Source: Deltaproteobacteria bacterium (lineage in GTDB: Bacteria; Desulfobacterota; DSM-4660; Desulfatiglandales; Desulfatiglandaceae). From it: 8,020 bases of DNA. The DNA lies in the NCBI GenBank assembly GCA_021159825.1, contig JAGHDR010000222.1:1-8020 (forward strand). Reading direction: 5' to 3'. The notes under the pieces were generated by a model that had not been told where the DNA came from, did no database searches, and saw nothing but the letters and a program-made list of their open reading frames with translations. Shown piece by piece: positions 1 through 5,708 of the stretch. The position numbers and the translations under genes were made by a program. Position 1 is the stretch's first letter. The number at the start of each line of letters is the position of its first letter.

Positions 1-1088
1 TAACTTTCCGCCACCCGCAGAAGCATGCTGTCCAGTCGTCCCGTCTCTTCTCCCACCGTAATCATCTGAATGGCAAGGGGCGGAAAAATACCCGTATCCC
101 GAAGGGGTTTCGACAAGCGGTCCCCCTCCTTGACGCGTGTATAGACATTCTCCATTGCCGCTGAAATGACCTTGTTACCCACAATATCTTTTACCAGCAT
201 GAGCGCCTGCAGAATGGGGACGCCGCTTTTTGTCAATGTTCCGAGGGTTCTTGCAAACCGGGCCACCTCAATTTTTTTGATGAGTTCCCCCACCACGGGG
301 AATGTCATTTTTTTTCGGTCAAACTTCAAACGTCCTGCGGGCGTTTTCAGATATTTTCTCAGGAAAAAATAACCTGTGCCCAATGCAGCCAGAATAGCCC
401 ACCAGTAGGATTGCAGCAAATGGCTGATTCCCAGCAGCAATTGAGTGCTCAAGGGAATCGTCTGTCCCATGTCTGCGAAAATAATTGAGAATTTTGGAAT
501 GACAAAGGTCAAAAGTATGATAATGGACACGCCACCCACACCCACGAGAAAGATGGGATATACCATAGCGGATTTGATATAATCCTTGAGCTCCTGTGCG
601 CTTTCAAGAAACTCCCCCAACCGGCTTAATACCGCTTCCAGAACGCCTCCCGCCTCTCCGGCCCGCACCATGCTGACATAAAATGAGGTGAAAGCCTTGG
701 GGTGTTTTGCCATGGCGTCCGATAAGTATCCGCCACCCTGAACGGTTTTAAGAATATTCTTTACCACCATTTTAAAACGCTCTTTTTCAGCAGATTCGAT
801 CAACAGGGAAAGCGCGCGATCAACGGGCAGACCGGCTTCCAGCAGGGTAGCCAGGTCCTGGGTAAACGCCATCACATCTTTGGAAGAAACACCGTGAAAA
901 AGGCCGAGAAACTGCTCTGAAACATTCAATCCCAGCCGCTTGCCGTTTCCTTTTGCCAGAGCGATCCGTATGGGAATCAGCCCGCGGGTCTGCAGTTCGG
1001 CCACCACCTTTTTTTCTTCATCCGCATCCAGGACACCGGTCACAATTTTACCGGCACTGTCAGTGGCTTTATATGAATACGTGGCCAT
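1..1088 (-). CDS. gspF: Type II secretion system inner-membrane platform protein GspF (3' end cut by window)
   Basis: GspF/PilC-family polytopic inner-membrane protein that forms the platform on which the GspE ATPase acts to assemble pseudopilins. Reading leftward from ATG at 1088-1086 gives 362 complete codons with no stop before the window edge. The start reads MATYSYKATDSAGKIVTG, typical of the family N terminus. Two homologous T2SSF domains are visible: the first carries MVRAGEAGG followed by LSRLGEFLE, and the second carries ITVGEETGRLD just before the edge. Hydrophobic segments lie near residues 177-197 (YPIFLVGVGG onwards) and 224-243 (HLLQSYWWAILAALGTGYFF). Family length is about 400, so roughly 40 residues, including the last membrane span, lie outside. 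The gap to gspE is only 2 bp and there is no strong Shine-Dalgarno, which suggests translational coupling. PilC of type IV pili is the alternative; the GspE-like partner favours GspF. Confidence 0.93.
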   Translation of the reverse strand, partial: MATYSYKATDSAGKIVTGVLDADEEKKVVAELQTRGLIPIRIALAKGNGKRLGLNVSEQFLGLFHGVSSKDVMAFTQDLATLLEAGLPVDRALSLLIESAEKERFKMVVKNILKTVQGGGYLSDAMAKHPKAFTSFYVSMVRAGEAGGVLEAVLSRLGEFLESAQELKDYIKSAMVYPIFLVGVGGVSIIILLTFVIPKFSIIFADMGQTIPLSTQLLLGISHLLQSYWWAILAALGTGYFFLRKYLKTPAGRLKFDRKKMTFPVVGELIKKIEVARFARTLGTLTKSGVPILQALMLVKDIVGNKVISAAMENVYTRVKEGDRLSKPLRDTGIFPPLAIQMITVGEETGRLDSMLLRVAES

Positions 1089-1090
1089 TT

Positions 1091-2608
1091 TCAGTTTTCA
1101 AGGGTGGCTTTCAATATTTCAGGAATGGTGGTCACCCCTGCCTTTACTTTTCGCCATCCGTCCTCCCTCAAGGTCAGCATTCCTGATTTGACGGCCACGT
1201 CTTTGATTTTCTCAGCACTCGATTTATTGATAATCTCTTTTCGAATCCGCTGATTGATGGGCAGATACTCAAAAATCGCGGTCCTGCCACTGAACCCCGT
1301 GTATCGGCACGCTTCGCAGCCCTTGCCCGCAAAAAACTTTATTTTGGGGGCTTCCTTGGGGCTTATCTGCATGGACTTTAAAAGCCTTTCTTCCGGTTCC
1401 ACCCGCTGTTTACATTCCGGGCAGATAACTCTCACCAGCCGTTGGGCCAGAATGCCTAAAAGAGTCGAACTGAGCAGAAAACTCTCCACGCCCATGTCCA
1501 GAAGCCGGGTAATGGCCCCCGCCGCATCATTGGTATGGAGTGTGCTGAACAGCAAATGTCCCGTCAAAGCGGATTGAATGGCTATCTCGGCGGTTTCTTT
1601 GTCCCGGATCTCCCCCACCAGGATGATATCCGGATCCTGCCGCACAATGGAACGAAGTCCGCCGGCAAAAGACATGCCGATTTTCTGGTTCACCTGAATC
1701 TGGTTCACACCGTTCAGTTGATATTCAACCGGTTCCTCCAGGGTGATAATTTTGTTTCCCGGTGAATTGATTTTGGCAAGGGTCGTGTACAGGGTCGATG
1801 TTTTGCCGCTCCCCGTGGGACCGGTCACCAGAATCATGCCGTAAGGCTGCGTGGTGAGATCGGTATACTTTGCCAGTACATCATCCGGGAATCCCAGTTT
1901 ATCAAGGTCAAGAATGAGGGTGTCCCGGTCCAAAATTCGCATGACCAGGCTTTCACCAAACAGGGTAGGGATGGTCGAAATCCTGAAATCAATTTCCTTG
2001 TCCGAAATCCGCAGTTTGATTCGACCGTCCTGGGGCAGCCGTCTTTCCGCGATATCCAGCTTGGCCATAATTTTAACCCTGGAAATAATGGCCGCCTGAA
2101 GGCGATGGGGGGGAGATTCCACGTCATGCAGAACGCCATCTATGCGGTATCGCGCCTTGAATTCATTTTCAAAGGGTTCAAAATGGATATCGCTGGCTTT
2201 CTGCTCCACCGCATTAAAAATCAACCGGTTCACCAAACGGATGATGGGCGCCTCCGACGCCAGGTCCCTTAAATGTTCCTCATCTTCAACATCCTCAGCG
2301 GAAATATCATAAATATCTTTCCCCGCTTCTTCGATGATGGTCTCAAGGGATTGACTACCGGCTCCGTACAGTCGCTCAATGGTATCAAGGATATCGCCTT
2401 CTTTTCCCCGGCATACTTGAATGTTCAGGCCGTATGCAACTTTTAAGGCGTCAATGGTGTAAAAATCCTCCGGATCGGCCATGGCGATTTTCAGGAAATC
2501 ATCCCCCATCTCCAACGGCACGAACCTGGATTCCCGCATCATTTTATCAGTGAGGTTGCCCACGACCACCGGTTCTTTGGGATAATCCTGAAAAGAAATA
2601 GAGGTCAT
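1091..2608 (-). CDS. gspE: Type II secretion system assembly ATPase GspE
   Basis: Cytoplasmic hexameric secretion ATPase that powers pseudopilus assembly through the GspF platform. The 505 residues contain an N-terminal T2SSE_N/MshEN-type domain (about 10-90), a linker, then the N2/CTE ATPase region. Motifs seen are SDIHFEPFENE (139-149), LPQDGRIKLR (191-200), Walker A GPTGSGKT (263-270), Asp box ITLEEPVEY (288-296), Walker B DIILVGEIRD (327-336) and His box GHLLFSTLHTND (350-361). A zinc-binding tetracysteine follows: CPEC (396-399) and CEAC (431-434). All key residues are intact and the length matches GspE (about 500) better than PilB (about 570). The start ATG is 17 bp after the epimerase stop, with only a poor Shine-Dalgarno, so the two genes are probably co-transcribed. 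The zinc motif excludes a PilT-type retraction ATPase; PilB remains a weaker alternative. Confidence 0.95.
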   Translation of the reverse strand: MTSISFQDYPKEPVVVGNLTDKMMRESRFVPLEMGDDFLKIAMADPEDFYTIDALKVAYGLNIQVCRGKEGDILDTIERLYGAGSQSLETIIEEAGKDIYDISAEDVEDEEHLRDLASEAPIIRLVNRLIFNAVEQKASDIHFEPFENEFKARYRIDGVLHDVESPPHRLQAAIISRVKIMAKLDIAERRLPQDGRIKLRISDKEIDFRISTIPTLFGESLVMRILDRDTLILDLDKLGFPDDVLAKYTDLTTQPYGMILVTGPTGSGKTSTLYTTLAKINSPGNKIITLEEPVEYQLNGVNQIQVNQKIGMSFAGGLRSIVRQDPDIILVGEIRDKETAEIAIQSALTGHLLFSTLHTNDAAGAITRLLDMGVESFLLSSTLLGILAQRLVRVICPECKQRVEPEERLLKSMQISPKEAPKIKFFAGKGCEACRYTGFSGRTAIFEYLPINQRIRKEIINKSSAEKIKDVAVKSGMLTLREDGWRKVKAGVTTIPEILKATLEN

Positions 2609-2625
2609 TTCAATGCGATGCCCCG

Positions 2626-3585
2626 CTATTCCTTGAAATAGTCAATGACACTCTGAATGGTGCTTTTCAGGTCATATGACGGCTCAAAACCAATGGTTCT
2701 TTTCAATTTACTGATGTTCGGGCATCTTCTTTCCATATCTTCAAAGCCCGGGCCGTACGCCTTTTCGTAAGGCACAAAATCGATTTCGGAATCACTTCCC
2801 GTCATCTCCTTAACCTTGAGTGCCAGATCTTTTATGGTCACTTCTTCGTTGTTGCCCACATTAAAAATATCGCCTTCCGCAGACGGTTCCGCCATCAATC
2901 GCATAATGGCTTCCACCACATCGTTGACATGGGCGAAACTTCGGCTCTGAGTACCATCCCCGTAAACGTTGATGGGTTTTGCCAGTAAAGCGCTTTGAAC
3001 AAAATTGGGCAAAACCATGCCATACTGTCCGGTTTGCCGGGGACCGACCGTGTTAAACAACCGACCGATCAATATGGGCAGCCTTTTTTCGTCAAAATAA
3101 GCAAGCGCTTGAAACTCATCCAGGGTTTTGGAACACGCATAGGCCCACCGTCGTTTTTTGACCGACCCCATGACCCGGTTGTCCTCTTCCGACAAATCAT
3201 GCTCCACATGTTTGCCGTAAATCTCGGAGGTGGACGCGATAAAGACCTTTTTCTTGAATTGATTGGCCAGCCTCAGGACCACTTCGGTTCCCTTGACGTT
3301 GGTATCCAGTGTTTCCACCGGATGGTCCATGATGTTCCTGACGCCCACCGCAGCCGCCAGGTGGTATACCTGATCCGCCTTGAATATGAGCTCGTTCATA
3401 ACGGATTCGTTTAAAATGGTATCAATCACCAGATGCAGTCGTTCATGAGTCTGAATTTTAGAGATGTTGGCCAGTCTTCCGGTCCATAAATTGTCAATGA
3501 CAAACACCTCGTTTCCGTTTTCCAGCAAACGCTCCGCCAAATGAGAACCGATAAAACCGGCACCCCCTGTAATCAAGATTTTCAT
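2626..3585 (-). CDS. NAD-dependent nucleotide-sugar epimerase/dehydratase (extended SDR)
   Basis: A 319-residue extended short-chain dehydrogenase/reductase acting on a sugar nucleotide in the cytoplasm. The Rossmann motif GGAGFIG is at 7-13. The acidic D31 ends the second beta strand, which is usual for NAD preference. STSEIYG is at 118-124 and the catalytic pair Y149/K153 lies in WAYACSK. The substrate side shows RLFNTVGPRQTG and later NVYGDGTQSRSFAHV. These resemble the UDP-glucose 4-epimerase, UDP-glucuronate decarboxylase and GDP-mannose dehydratase branches; sequence alone does not tell me which reaction it performs. Start ATG 3585-3583 has a strong AGGAGG at 3597-3592 with 6-bp spacing. 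It follows the antiterminator gene by 157 bp and precedes gspE by 17 bp. Such enzymes normally supply sugars for lipopolysaccharide, exopolysaccharide or protein glycosylation, so its placement directly before gspE is unusual. Confidence 0.9.
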   Translation of the reverse strand: MKILITGGAGFIGSHLAERLLENGNEVFVIDNLWTGRLANISKIQTHERLHLVIDTILNESVMNELIFKADQVYHLAAAVGVRNIMDHPVETLDTNVKGTEVVLRLANQFKKKVFIASTSEIYGKHVEHDLSEEDNRVMGSVKKRRWAYACSKTLDEFQALAYFDEKRLPILIGRLFNTVGPRQTGQYGMVLPNFVQSALLAKPINVYGDGTQSRSFAHVNDVVEAIMRLMAEPSAEGDIFNVGNNEEVTIKDLALKVKEMTGSDSEIDFVPYEKAYGPGFEDMERRCPNISKLKRTIGFEPSYDLKSTIQSVIDYFKE

Positions 3586-3683
3586 TTCTATCCTCCTCCA
3601 CGAAAAAACCTGTTCTTCACACAGCTCCGCTCCTTCAGTTACAGGCGCTGAACTTCTTATGTCCTTTATTTAATTTCAGAAAA

Positions 3684-3709
3684 GTAATCGTAAACCGTGA
3701 ACGGTTACT
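3684..3709. repeat. Inverted repeat (dyad) in the antiterminator-epimerase gap
   Basis: The core GTAAACCGTGAACGGTTAC at 3690-3708 is an almost perfect palindrome with a single extra A; flanking AGT (3684-3686) and ACT (3707-3709) are also complementary. It lies 104 bp before the epimerase start, in the 157-bp leader between the two genes. In the leftward transcript the hairpin would have a UUCA loop, but the U-run (TTTTTT) lies before it rather than after it, so it is not a standard intrinsic terminator. It could be an operator dyad or an RNA pause or antitermination hairpin. The repeat is seen; any function is inference. Confidence 0.45.
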
Positions 3710-3742
3710 AAAAAATATGGCGCTGAGCTGTCGGATGATCGT

Positions 3743-4291
3743 TTATCCGGGAATCATTTCCAGGGACCAGCCTTCAATTTCCACTTCCAGGGATCGCTGC
3801 AGCAGCTCAACCGAGACCACGACCTGATCGGTTTTGTTCTTGTGCCGAATATAAAAGCCTTCCAGTCCCTTGAGAGGTCCCTCCATGATCATCACGCGGT
3901 CTCCTTTCCGCATGTAGGTGCGGTTTTGAACGGTTCGATCCGTGCCGTCCAAAATCATCAGGGAAGAAATTTCCTGCTCGTTGGCGGGAACCGGTTTCCC
4001 TTTAAAAGCCACCATCCGAACCACGCCAACCGTCTGGATGATGCGATGATATTCCTCCGGCGCCAGGGCCGAGCGGACAAAAACATAACCCGGAATCATG
4101 GGCGCCAATATTTTTTTCCGCCGATCTTTTCGACGGCTCATCACCTCAATTCGCGGAAGAAAGGCTTCGAAGGATTTTCCACAAAGTCCCGTATGGACTT
4201 TCTGTTCAAAGCGGCTTCGTGTATGCAGCGCCCACCATCTGGTCGGCGCCACGATTGAATCCGTCAGGGTTTCAGTTTCCAAAATGATCAA
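3743..4291 (-). CDS. NusG paralogue, UpxY/RfaH-type transcription antiterminator
   Basis: A 182-residue specialised NusG-family protein that binds RNA polymerase and promotes elongation through its own gene cluster. The NGN domain spans about 18-115 and includes RWWALHTRSRFEQKV, then FLPRIEV, RRKDRRKK and PMIPGYVFVR, which corresponds to the usual LFPGYVFVR. The KOW domain at about 126-152 reads YMRKGDRVMIMEGPLKGLEG, followed by KTDQVVVSVELLQRS, characteristic of UpxY-type rather than housekeeping NusG. Known relatives usually head exopolysaccharide clusters, consistent with the sugar-nucleotide enzyme next door. The start is unusual. An in-frame TGA at 4303-4301 limits the upstream end. The first candidate is TTG (4291-4289) only 2 nt from AGGAG; a second TTG at codon 4 (4282-4280) is 11 nt away. 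There is no ATG before residue 51, well inside the NGN domain. A downstream GTG at residue 14 is possible but lacks a clear ribosome site. Confidence 0.9.
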   Translation of the reverse strand: MIILETETLTDSIVAPTRWWALHTRSRFEQKVHTGLCGKSFEAFLPRIEVMSRRKDRRKKILAPMIPGYVFVRSALAPEEYHRIIQTVGVVRMVAFKGKPVPANEQEISSLMILDGTDRTVQNRTYMRKGDRVMIMEGPLKGLEGFYIRHKNKTDQVVVSVELLQRSLEVEIEGWSLEMIPG

Positions 4292-4293
4292 CG

Positions 4294-4298
4294 CTCCT
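4294..4298 (-). promoter_or_regulatory. Shine-Dalgarno AGGAG of the antiterminator gene, oddly spaced
   Basis: AGGAG in the leftward reading lies 2 nt before TTG (4291-4289), 11 nt before a second in-frame TTG (4282-4280), and 5 and 8 nt before ATC and ATT codons. No conventional start codon sits at the usual spacing, so the exact start is uncertain and initiation may be weak. Confidence 0.5.
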
Positions 4299-4336
4299 GT
4301 TCACCGGATATCTCCCCTCATGCGTCTGATAGCGGA

Positions 4337-4365
4337 AATGTTGTGGAAACGGTGGACTTTGTCAA
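4337..4365 (-). promoter_or_regulatory. Putative sigma70-type promoter for the antiterminator-led unit
   Basis: Reading leftward, a consensus TTGACA (4365-4360) is followed after 17 bp by AACATT (4342-4337), a weak -10 with 3 of 6 consensus bases. It would start transcription about 40 bp before the antiterminator coding sequence. The -35 is perfect but the -10 is poor, so the promoter may be weak or activator-dependent. Confidence 0.4.
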
Positions 4366-4372
4366 GGAAAAA

Positions 4373-4401
4373 TTGACGCTGCCTTCCTGCCGGAGTACAA
4401 T
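4373..4401 (+). promoter_or_regulatory. Strong sigma70-type promoter for the cysteine-rich small gene
   Basis: TTGACG (4373-4378), a 17-bp spacer and TACAAT (4396-4401) each match the consensus at 5 of 6 positions. The predicted transcript would begin near 4408 and leave an 80-nt leader before the ATG at 4488. The box lies back to back with the leftward promoter, with 7 bp between the two -35 elements. Just downstream the leader contains the dyad TTTTTTCAAAAAA (4415-4427). Confidence 0.55.
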
Positions 4402-4487
4402 AACGCTGATATGATTTTTTCAAAAAACGCCATCGGCAGTTTGTGCATAAGCGTTTGTTTAACCATTATGAAGGGGGGAAGAGCATC

Positions 4488-4691
4488 ATGGAATGTAATC
4501 GGGAGAAAAACCTTGAAAAATGTAACTGCACCTACGAACCCTGTACCAGAAAAGGGATCTGTTGCGAGTGTATTGCCTATCATCTGAGAATACGACAACT
4601 CCCCGGGTGCTGTTTTTCAAAGGATGCGGAAAAAACCTACGATCGCTCTTTTGAACATTTTTCACGCCTGGTCCAACAGAGGAAGATCTGA
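4488..4691 (+). CDS. Small cysteine-rich protein of unknown function, DUF6485-like
   Basis: A 67-residue protein with nine cysteines (C3, C12, C14, C19, C25, C26, C28, C41, C42) and H32. The arrangement CNCTYEPC, then [10 protein letters not shown], then LPGCCF, and the tail [12 protein letters not shown] match my memory of the DUF6485 family, small proteins found in anaerobes and with no known function. The cysteine/histidine spacing suggests binding of metal, probably zinc or an iron-sulfur cluster, but that is inference. There is no signal peptide or membrane segment. The start ATG 4488-4490 follows a G-rich ribosome site at 4473-4478; the same frame could begin at GTG 4443, but the added residues do not resemble the family start. 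It is the only plus-strand gene here, has its own promoter, and converges on the tRNA-Pro gene. No clear terminator follows it. Confidence 0.8.
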   Translation: MECNREKNLEKCNCTYEPCTRKGICCECIAYHLRIRQLPGCCFSKDAEKTYDRSFEHFSRLVQQRKI

Positions 4692-4739
4692 CAACAAAAA
4701 TGATGAAAATCAATCTTTCCAAAGCCTTTGGCATGGGGA

Positions 4740-4816
4740 TGGTCGGGACGACTGGATTTGAACCAGCGACCCCCGCGTCCCGAACGCGGTGCTCTACCAG
4801 ACTGAGCCACGTCCCG
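4740..4816 (-). tRNA. tRNA-Pro (anticodon CGG)
   Basis: The 77-nt gene folds as a complete cloverleaf in the leftward reading. The acceptor stem is CGGGACG (4816-4810) paired with CGTCCCG (4750-4744), with discriminator A and a genome-encoded CCA (4742-4740). The anticodon arm is CCGCG, loop TTCGGGA, CGCGG, giving anticodon CGG, which reads proline CCG. The D arm includes GGCTCAGTCTGGTAGAGC and the T arm CTGGTTCAAATCCAG. It starts 49 bp after the end of pyrE on the same strand, so it could be on the pyrE transcript or have its own promoter in that gap; no clear promoter was seen. Confidence 0.97.
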
Positions 4817-4865
4817 ACTGAGGCGAACCATAGCTTATTTTTCCTTCCGAAGCAAGTCTATTTTG

Positions 4866-5651
4866 TCACCGATAATGTCCCTTACCACCTGCACCATCAA
4901 TACCGTATGTTTCCATGTAAAGGTCAAACTCCGCTTTGGTTCCGTCATCGATGGGAACCCGATTTCCCTTTACCAGTACCGGAACGCCTTCTTCATAAAG
5001 ATACTGAACCACCGCTTTGATACCGGCGACGGCAAAAACCGCAATGCCGCTTTTTGAAACAAAATCGTCAATGGTGCTGTTTCCCCTACGCCCGAGAACC
5101 ACAGTTCCCTCTTCATTATAAACCGCCGTTGTCTGCTCCCTGTCAATTCCGATGCCGATCCCTTCCACATGAAATGTCATACCTTTAGAATATGCTTCGG
5201 CTTCAATCTTTTCAAGAAGGTCATATTTGGTGCCCATGGAGGTGGCCACATCATCCACAACAAAGAGACGGCAGCCGTCAAAGAAGCTTTGGTTGACAAA
5301 CATGTCCTTCTTCCCGGTGGCCTCTCCATGGGTTTTGGCTTCCTTTCGGTCATAGTCAAAAGTTACATCTTCTTGATATTCCTGCCACAGAGCAATGCTG
5401 GTTGAAAGTGCAATGGCGCTGCCCTTATAAGAAGGCCCCAGGATTATGTCAACACGTTTTTCAAGACCCCTGAACACCATCATTTCGGCAAAAAAAGACC
5501 CCATCAAAAGACTGAGACGCCCGGTTTTGAACATGGCCATGTTAACGAAATAGGGCGTTGGCCGCCCGTCCTTGAGCACCAGATTTTCATCAAAAAACAG
5601 CGCCCCGGTTTCGGCCAGGGTTTTCGCCAGTCGTTTTACATGATTTTCCAT
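4866..5651 (-). CDS. pyrE: Orotate phosphoribosyltransferase (PyrE family)
   Basis: Cytoplasmic enzyme of de novo pyrimidine synthesis that joins orotate and PRPP to give orotidine 5'-phosphate. Within 261 residues there are GPSYKG (72-77, equivalent to the GPAYKG motif), the OPRT-specific catalytic-loop segment DRKEAKTHGE (101-110) and the PRPP-binding motif VVDDVATSMGT (131-141). FFDENLVLKDGRPTPYFVN at 19-37 matches the usual orotate-side N terminus. The family is usually about 190-230 residues, so this copy has a C-terminal extension of about 40, rich in charged and glycine residues. The PRPP loop reads ATSMGT instead of the common ITAGT, close to paralogous variants. Start ATG 5651-5649 has AGGA 10 nt upstream. 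It lies 57 bp after the TPR membrane gene and 49 bp before tRNA-Pro, all on the same strand. A non-pyrimidine phosphoribosyltransferase is less likely because the KEAKTHGE loop is present. Confidence 0.88.
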   Translation of the reverse strand: MENHVKRLAKTLAETGALFFDENLVLKDGRPTPYFVNMAMFKTGRLSLLMGSFFAEMMVFRGLEKRVDIILGPSYKGSAIALSTSIALWQEYQEDVTFDYDRKEAKTHGEATGKKDMFVNQSFFDGCRLFVVDDVATSMGTKYDLLEKIEAEAYSKGMTFHVEGIGIGIDREQTTAVYNEEGTVVLGRRGNSTIDDFVSKSGIAVFAVAGIKAVVQYLYEEGVPVLVKGNRVPIDDGTKAEFDLYMETYGIDGAGGKGHYR

Positions 5652-5708
5652 TTTGATTTTATCCTGTCCAACTGCAAATATAATGGGTGAAAAACATTAT
5701 TTACGGCA

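Noticed and set aside
2995..3414. 139-codon plus-strand open frame opposite the epimerase
   Set aside because: Antisense to a well-supported gene with intact motifs; no family resemblance.
3842..4258. 138-codon plus-strand open frame opposite the antiterminator
   Set aside because: Antisense shadow of the NGN and KOW coding region, with no recognisable protein features.
4301..4303. TGA read as selenocysteine in an extended antiterminator
   Set aside because: The upstream ATG has no ribosome site, the family has no selenocysteine there, and a plausible Shine-Dalgarno follows the TGA.
4362..4598. 78-codon minus-strand open frame over the divergent promoter region
   Set aside because: It overlaps the cysteine-rich gene antisense and both promoters, and shows no recognisable features.
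4719..4731. Palindrome CCAAAGCCTTTGG between the cysteine-rich gene and the tRNA, as a terminator
   Set aside because: The stem is only 5 bp with a 3-nt loop and has no adjacent T-run on either strand; the nearest T-rich stretch is over 10 nt away.
4637..4831. Minus-strand reading containing VAQSGRAPRSGRGGRWFKSS
   Set aside because: This is the tRNA-Pro gene read as protein, a common annotation artefact.
4700..5020. Plus-strand reading containing GTTGFEPATPASRTRCSTRL
   Set aside because: It is the antisense of the tRNA continuing over the 3' end of pyrE; another well-known false protein.
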